The notes under the pieces were generated by a model. The model saw nothing but the letters and a program-made list of their open reading frames with translations. It was not told where the DNA came from and made no database searches. From contig NC_004722.1 of the NCBI RefSeq assembly GCF_000007825.1, positions 5,182,001-5,246,000 of the forward strand: a stretch of 64,000 nucleotides of DNA, in the 5' to 3' direction. The position numbers and the translations under genes were made by a program. The DNA comes from Bacillus cereus ATCC 14579. Lineage in GTDB: Bacteria > Bacillota > Bacilli > Bacillales > Bacillaceae_G. Every line of letters begins with the position of its first letter. Position 1 is the first letter of the stretch. Shown one piece after another: positions 61,592 through 64,000 of the stretch.

Positions 61592-61960
61592 TTATGCCTC
61601 TACAGCGAGCTCATTTCTCACAGCTTGACGAATTTCATCAATATCAAATGGTTTAGCAAAATGCATTAAAGCTCCTAAATCTTTTGCTTCTTGGATCATA
61701 TCAAGCTCTCCATAAGCAGTCATTAAAATTACTTTAATACTCTCATCAATTTCTTTTACATGCTTTAAAATCTCTATACCATCCATGCCTGGAATTTTCA
61801 TATCTAACACTACTAAATCTGGATTATCTTTTTTCACGATATCTAAAGCTTGAAATCCATTCGCTGCTTGGAATGTCTGATAACCTTCTTTTTGGAACAC
61901 TTCATGTAATAACACACGAATCCCATATTGATCATCAACGATTAAAATTTTACCTTCCAT
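61592..61960 (-). CDS. spo0F: Sporulation response regulator Spo0F
   Basis: A 122-residue single-domain receiver that relays phosphate from sporulation kinases to Spo0B. The acidic pocket (ILIVDDQYGIR), phospho-Asp53 in LVVLDMKIPGMDG, Thr81 (LMTAYGE) and Lys103 (HFAKPFD) are all intact. I chose ATG at 61960 with AAAGG 9 bases upstream rather than TTG at 61969. A sigma-H-type promoter lies at 62048-62076. Confidence 0.96.
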   Translation of the reverse strand: MEGKILIVDDQYGIRVLLHEVFQKEGYQTFQAANGFQALDIVKKDNPDLVVLDMKIPGMDGIEILKHVKEIDESIKVILMTAYGELDMIQEAKDLGALMHFAKPFDIDEIRQAVRNELAVEA

Positions 61961-62047
61961 AATTCCCAACCTTTCTGTGTAAGTACAAGATTTAAAGCTT
62001 CTTATATCTTAACGATTTAATTTCGCTATTCTTTGGCAAATTCCTTC

Positions 62048-62076
62048 CTATTCTTTCTTATTTTACCGTTTCCTAT
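62048..62076 (-). promoter_or_regulatory. Sigma-H-type promoter of spo0F
   Basis: Minus strand ATAGGAAAC, 11-bp spacer, AAAGAATAG, fitting RNAGGAWWW-N11-12-RNNGAATWW with single end mismatches. It lies about 90 bases before the spo0F ATG. Sigma-H control of spo0F is established in B. subtilis. Confidence 0.65.
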
Positions 62077-62161
62077 TTTGTTATGCTACCCTACGATTTC
62101 ACCTTTCTAAAAAAATAAATTATAATGAAAGCCGGCAAACACGTACGAAGGGAGTAACATT

Positions 62162-62686
62162 ATGTTAAAAATTTTTTCAACTCAATTAAGTGGTTATTTC
62201 TCCAGAGTTTCTCAAAAAGAAGAAATGAATATAGAAGATAGCGCTCGTTTACTTGCTCAAGCACTAGTTGGCGATGGTTTCATTTATTTACATGGTACAA
62301 ATGAAATGGAGGGCGTTGTTGCCGAGGCACTATTCGGTGCTGAACCAATGAAGCAAGCAAAACGCTTATTTGAAAATGGTAAAGAAGCAGAAGTAACCTC
62401 TGCGGATCGTGTACTTCTTATTAGCCGTTTTTCAACAGATGAAGCGGTTGTAGAAATTGCAAAAAAACTACAAGAAGAGGGACACTCTATTGTCGGCATT
62501 TCTGCTCTTCAAGAAGGTACGGAATCACTCGAACGATATACAGACGTACATATTGATACAAAACTGTTAAAAGGTCTTATTCCAGACGATGAAGGTAATC
62601 GCTACGGATTCCCAAGTTTAATAGTAGCCTTATTTGCTTATCACGGGATTAAATTTACAATCGATGAAATGTTAAATGAATATTAA
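62162..62686 (+). CDS. DUF2529 family protein (YwjG-like)
   Basis: A 174-residue cytosolic protein of the DUF2529 family, related to SIS sugar-isomerase folds: GDGFIYLHGTNEMEGVVAEA and VLLISRFSTDEAVVEIAKKL resemble SIS strands. GAAGGGAG precedes the ATG and TATAAT (62121-62126) is a likely -10. It lies between spo0F and pyrG, divergent from spo0F and convergent with pyrG, as B. subtilis ywjG. Function unknown. Confidence 0.82.
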   Translation: MLKIFSTQLSGYFSRVSQKEEMNIEDSARLLAQALVGDGFIYLHGTNEMEGVVAEALFGAEPMKQAKRLFENGKEAEVTSADRVLLISRFSTDEAVVEIAKKLQEEGHSIVGISALQEGTESLERYTDVHIDTKLLKGLIPDDEGNRYGFPSLIVALFAYHGIKFTIDEMLNEY

Positions 62687-62717
62687 AAAAAGCGCCTTAT
62701 TTCAGGCGCTTTTTTTA
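62685..62717. terminator. Convergent terminator between the DUF2529 gene and pyrG
   Basis: A 12-bp perfect stem (AAAAAAGCGCCT and complement, 6-base loop) with T-runs on both strands. Confidence 0.93.
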
Positions 62718-64000
62718 TTACTTGCTCTCTTTATTCGTAATAGAAGCTCTTACGAAGTCATGGAACAATGGTTGTGGACGGTTTGGACGAGAAACAAGTT
62801 CTGGGTGGAACTGTGCTGCCACGAACCAAGGATGATCTTTTAATTCAATGATTTCAACTAGACGACCGTCTGGGCTTGTACCAGAGAATACAAATCCTTC
62901 TTTTTCCATATCCGGACGGAACTGGTTGTTGAACTCATAACGATGACGATGACGTTCATATACAACCGGCTCATTATAAGCATTGTAAGCATTTGTTTCT
63001 TCAGCAAGCTTACATGGGTATAGACCAAGACGAAGTGTACCACCTAGGTCCTCTACATCTTTTTGTTCTGGTAATAAGTCGATGATTGCATATGGTGTGT
63101 CAGGGTTGATTTCAGAAGAGTTAGCACCTTCTAAACCTAATACATTACGTGCGAATTCGATTGATGCAAGTTGCATACCTAAGCAAATTCCTAAGAATGG
63201 AACTTTGTTTTCACGAGCATATTGAATCGCAACGATTTTACCTTCTACACCACGATCACCGAAGCCACCTGGTACAAGGATACCATCTGTATCGCCAACT
63301 AATTCTTTTACGTTTTCTGCTGTTACGTGCTCAGCATTTACCCATTTTACTTCTACATCTGTGTCGAATGAGTAACCAGCATGACGAAGTGCTTCTACAA
63401 CAGAAATATAAGCATCTTGAAGTTCTACATATTTACCAACAAGAGCGATTTTTGTTTTCTTAGAAAGATTACGCACTTTGTTAACTAGAGCAGTCCACTC
63501 TGTCATATCTGCAGCTGGATTGTCTAATTTTAAGTGGTCACAAACGATTTGGTCCATATTTTGTTCTTGAAGAGATAATGGAACCGCATATAAAGTATCT
63601 GCATCGCGAGCTTCGATAACTGCTTTTGTATCAATGTCACAGAATAATGCAAGCTTGTCTTTCATATCTTGAGAAACAGGCATTTCTGTACGAACAACGA
63701 TAATGTTTGGTTGAATTCCTAAGCTACGAAGTTCTTTAACACTATGTTGTGTTGGTTTTGTCTTCATTTCACCCGCTGCTTTTAAGTACGGGATTAACGT
63801 ACAGTGAATGTACATTACATTGTCACGACCGATGTCGCTCTTAATTTGACGGATTGCTTCTAAGAATGGTAGAGACTCGATGTCACCAACAGTTCCACCG
63901 ATTTCTGTAATAACAACATCCGCATTTGTTTCACGACCAGAACGATATACGCGTTCTTTAATTTCGTTAGTAATGTGAGGAATAACTTGAACTGTTCCTC
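62718..64000 (-). CDS. pyrG: CTP synthase, C-terminal part (cut by window edge)
   Basis: The last 427 codons of a CTP synthase, which aminates UTP to CTP with glutamine. The window begins inside the synthetase domain (GTVQVIPHITNEIK, DVVITEIGGTVGDIESLPF) and includes the glutaminase domain with the nucleophile Cys in FLGICLGMQLA and the His-Glu pair in AAQFHPELVSRP. The frame is open from 64000 to the stop at 62718; the ATG at 63815 is internal and not the start. About 108 N-terminal residues are expected beyond the edge. Confidence 0.95.
   Translation of the reverse strand, partial: GTVQVIPHITNEIKERVYRSGRETNADVVITEIGGTVGDIESLPFLEAIRQIKSDIGRDNVMYIHCTLIPYLKAAGEMKTKPTQHSVKELRSLGIQPNIIVVRTEMPVSQDMKDKLALFCDIDTKAVIEARDADTLYAVPLSLQEQNMDQIVCDHLKLDNPAADMTEWTALVNKVRNLSKKTKIALVGKYVELQDAYISVVEALRHAGYSFDTDVEVKWVNAEHVTAENVKELVGDTDGILVPGGFGDRGVEGKIVAIQYARENKVPFLGICLGMQLASIEFARNVLGLEGANSSEINPDTPYAIIDLLPEQKDVEDLGGTLRLGLYPCKLAEETNAYNAYNEPVVYERHRHRYEFNNQFRPDMEKEGFVFSGTSPDGRLVEIIELKDHPWFVAAQFHPELVSRPNRPQPLFHDFVRASITNKESK

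Noticed and set aside
63815..63815. ATG at 63815 as the start of pyrG.
   Set aside because: The frame continues with conserved CTP synthase sequence to the window edge, so this Met is internal.
1..64000. CRISPR arrays, tRNA/rRNA genes, prophage or IS transposases.
   Set aside because: No regularly spaced repeats, no RNA gene signatures and no transposase, integrase or phage genes were seen; the only repeats are those listed.

Overview
The window comes from a low-GC, endospore-forming Firmicute and fits the Bacillus cereus group. Evidence: spoIIID, spoIIQ, spoIID, spoIIR and spo0F are present, the mbl-spoIIID and upp-glyA-ywlG-rpiB-ywlE orders are Bacillus-like, an 11-gene partial complex I operon sits beside the ATP synthase operon, and B. 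cereus-type dispersed intergenic repeats occur. Almost every gene is on the minus strand; the plus-strand genes are a GGDEF/EAL gene, doxX, a flavin reductase gene and a ywjG-like gene. No rRNA, tRNA, prophage, IS element or CRISPR array was seen.

Layout. 1-7.8 kb: an exopolysaccharide/capsule operon read leftward (chain-length modulator, tyrosine kinase, tyrosine phosphatase, a structured RNA resembling the EAR antiterminator, galU, a UDP-sugar 4,6-dehydratase, an aminotransferase, the start of an ATP-grasp gene), plus a second, unpaired kinase gene. 8-18.5 kb: envelope and sporulation genes (fabZ, mbl, spoIIID, a 44-aa membrane peptide, spoIIQ, an ABC exporter with an unusual ABC-LytTR regulator, spoIID, murA, ywmB, ywzB). 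18.6-29.1 kb: nuoABCDHIJKLMN without nuoEFG; nuoC carries a 102-bp tandem repeat. 29.3-33.6 kb: a membrane PAS-GGDEF-EAL gene and two DUF975 genes, one frameshifted. 33.7-41.3 kb: atpZ-I-B-E-F-H-A-G-D-C with dispersed repeats on both sides of atpG. 41.7-51.9 kb: upp, glyA, ywlG, rpiB, ywlE, a PTS IIA gene, doxX, flavin reductase, mntP, ywlC with a DnaA-box cluster, a GNAT gene and spoIIR. 52-64 kb: prmC, prfA, tdk, rpmE2, rho, glpX, a second murA, fbaA, spo0F, the ywjG-like gene and the 3' part of pyrG.

How the genes fit together. The window joins energy conservation (complex I and F1Fo ATPase), cell-wall precursor supply (two MurA paralogues), envelope shape (Mbl), surface polysaccharide and sporulation control. 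Promoter-like sequences agree with known sporulation regulation: sigma-E type before spoIIID, sigma-F type before spoIIQ and spoIIR, sigma-H type before spo0F.

The least explained items are: a possible CcpA-linked small RNA with anti-Shine-Dalgarno stretches between mbl and fabZ; a degenerate ABC domain fused to a LytTR domain, with a 21-bp-spaced direct repeat beside the ABC genes it probably controls; a modular intergenic repeat family often starting at stop codons; and a hairpin hiding the ribosome binding site of the GNAT gene.
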